Positions 14,002-14,008 of a stretch of 14,008 bases of DNA are shown piece after piece. Numbering within the stretch: position 1 is the stretch's first letter; every line of letters begins with the position of its first letter. Source of the DNA: Methanosarcinaceae archaeon (GTDB lineage: Archaea; Halobacteriota; Methanosarcinia; Methanosarcinales; Methanosarcinaceae); assembly GCA_020793555.1 (NCBI GenBank), contig DQIO01000285.1, positions 1-14,008 on the forward strand, read 5' to 3'. The position numbers and the translations under genes are program-made. The notes under the pieces were generated by a model. It was not told the origin of the DNA and ran no database searches. It saw only the letters and a program-made list of their open reading frames with translations.

Positions 14002-14008
14002 ATTTTAC

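Overview
The window looks like a piece of an archaeal chromosome from a cytochrome-containing methanogen or a close relative (Methanosarcinales, possibly an anaerobic methane- or alkane-oxidising lineage). The reasons are a six-subunit Rnf complex encoded directly behind a multihaem c-type cytochrome in the order known from Methanosarcina acetivorans (mmcA-rnfCDGEAB), an archaeal-type FAD synthetase (RibL), archaeal BRE/TATA-like promoter elements, and Shine-Dalgarno sites of the AGGTGAT type. The exact lineage cannot be fixed from the sequence alone.

Layout. Positions 1-1211 hold a small alpha/beta protein translationally overlapped with a PIN-domain nuclease-like protein (toxin/antitoxin-like arrangement), facing a small winged-helix protein on the other strand. 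Positions 1212-1780 are a long non-coding stretch with several short hairpins. Positions 1781-3395 carry ilvC (ketol-acid reductoisomerase) and a small FMN nitroreductase on the + strand. Positions 3649-5002 carry a DUF1989-like protein and the FAD synthetase RibL on the - strand. Positions 5126-5862 carry an ArsR-type winged-helix regulator followed by two very small single-pass membrane proteins, the first of them only 53 aa.

Positions 5930-13922 are one long - strand transcription unit of eleven genes, with a BRE/TATA-like promoter at its start (13986-14001) and a perfect 9-bp hairpin plus T-rich tract at its end (5883-5930). Reading in the direction of transcription it contains a soluble 131-aa orphan protein, a 79-aa two-helix membrane protein, a four-helix b-type cytochrome, a 121-aa two-helix membrane protein, an octahaem-type multihaem cytochrome c, then rnfC, rnfD, rnfG, rnfE, rnfA and rnfB. 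Genes abut, overlap by 4 nt or are separated by at most 38 nt, so one regulated complex is likely.

How the genes probably work together: RnfB (five clear 4Fe-4S sites) and RnfC accept electrons from reduced ferredoxin inside the cell; RnfA/E carry the paired membrane cysteines, RnfG carries the covalent-FMN motif on the outer face, and electrons leave to the extracytoplasmic multihaem cytochrome. The b-type cytochrome would allow exchange with methanophenazine in the membrane. RnfC has lost the glycine-rich NADH/FMN motif of bacterial RnfC, which fits an NAD-independent complex. The most interesting parts are the upstream extension of the rnf operon (orphan proteins plus cytochrome b), the EF-hand-like calcium loops inside the multihaem cytochrome, and the regulator/twin mini-membrane-protein cluster. 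RibL and the ApbE-type flavin site in RnfG link the neighbourhood loosely through flavin supply, but this may be coincidence.
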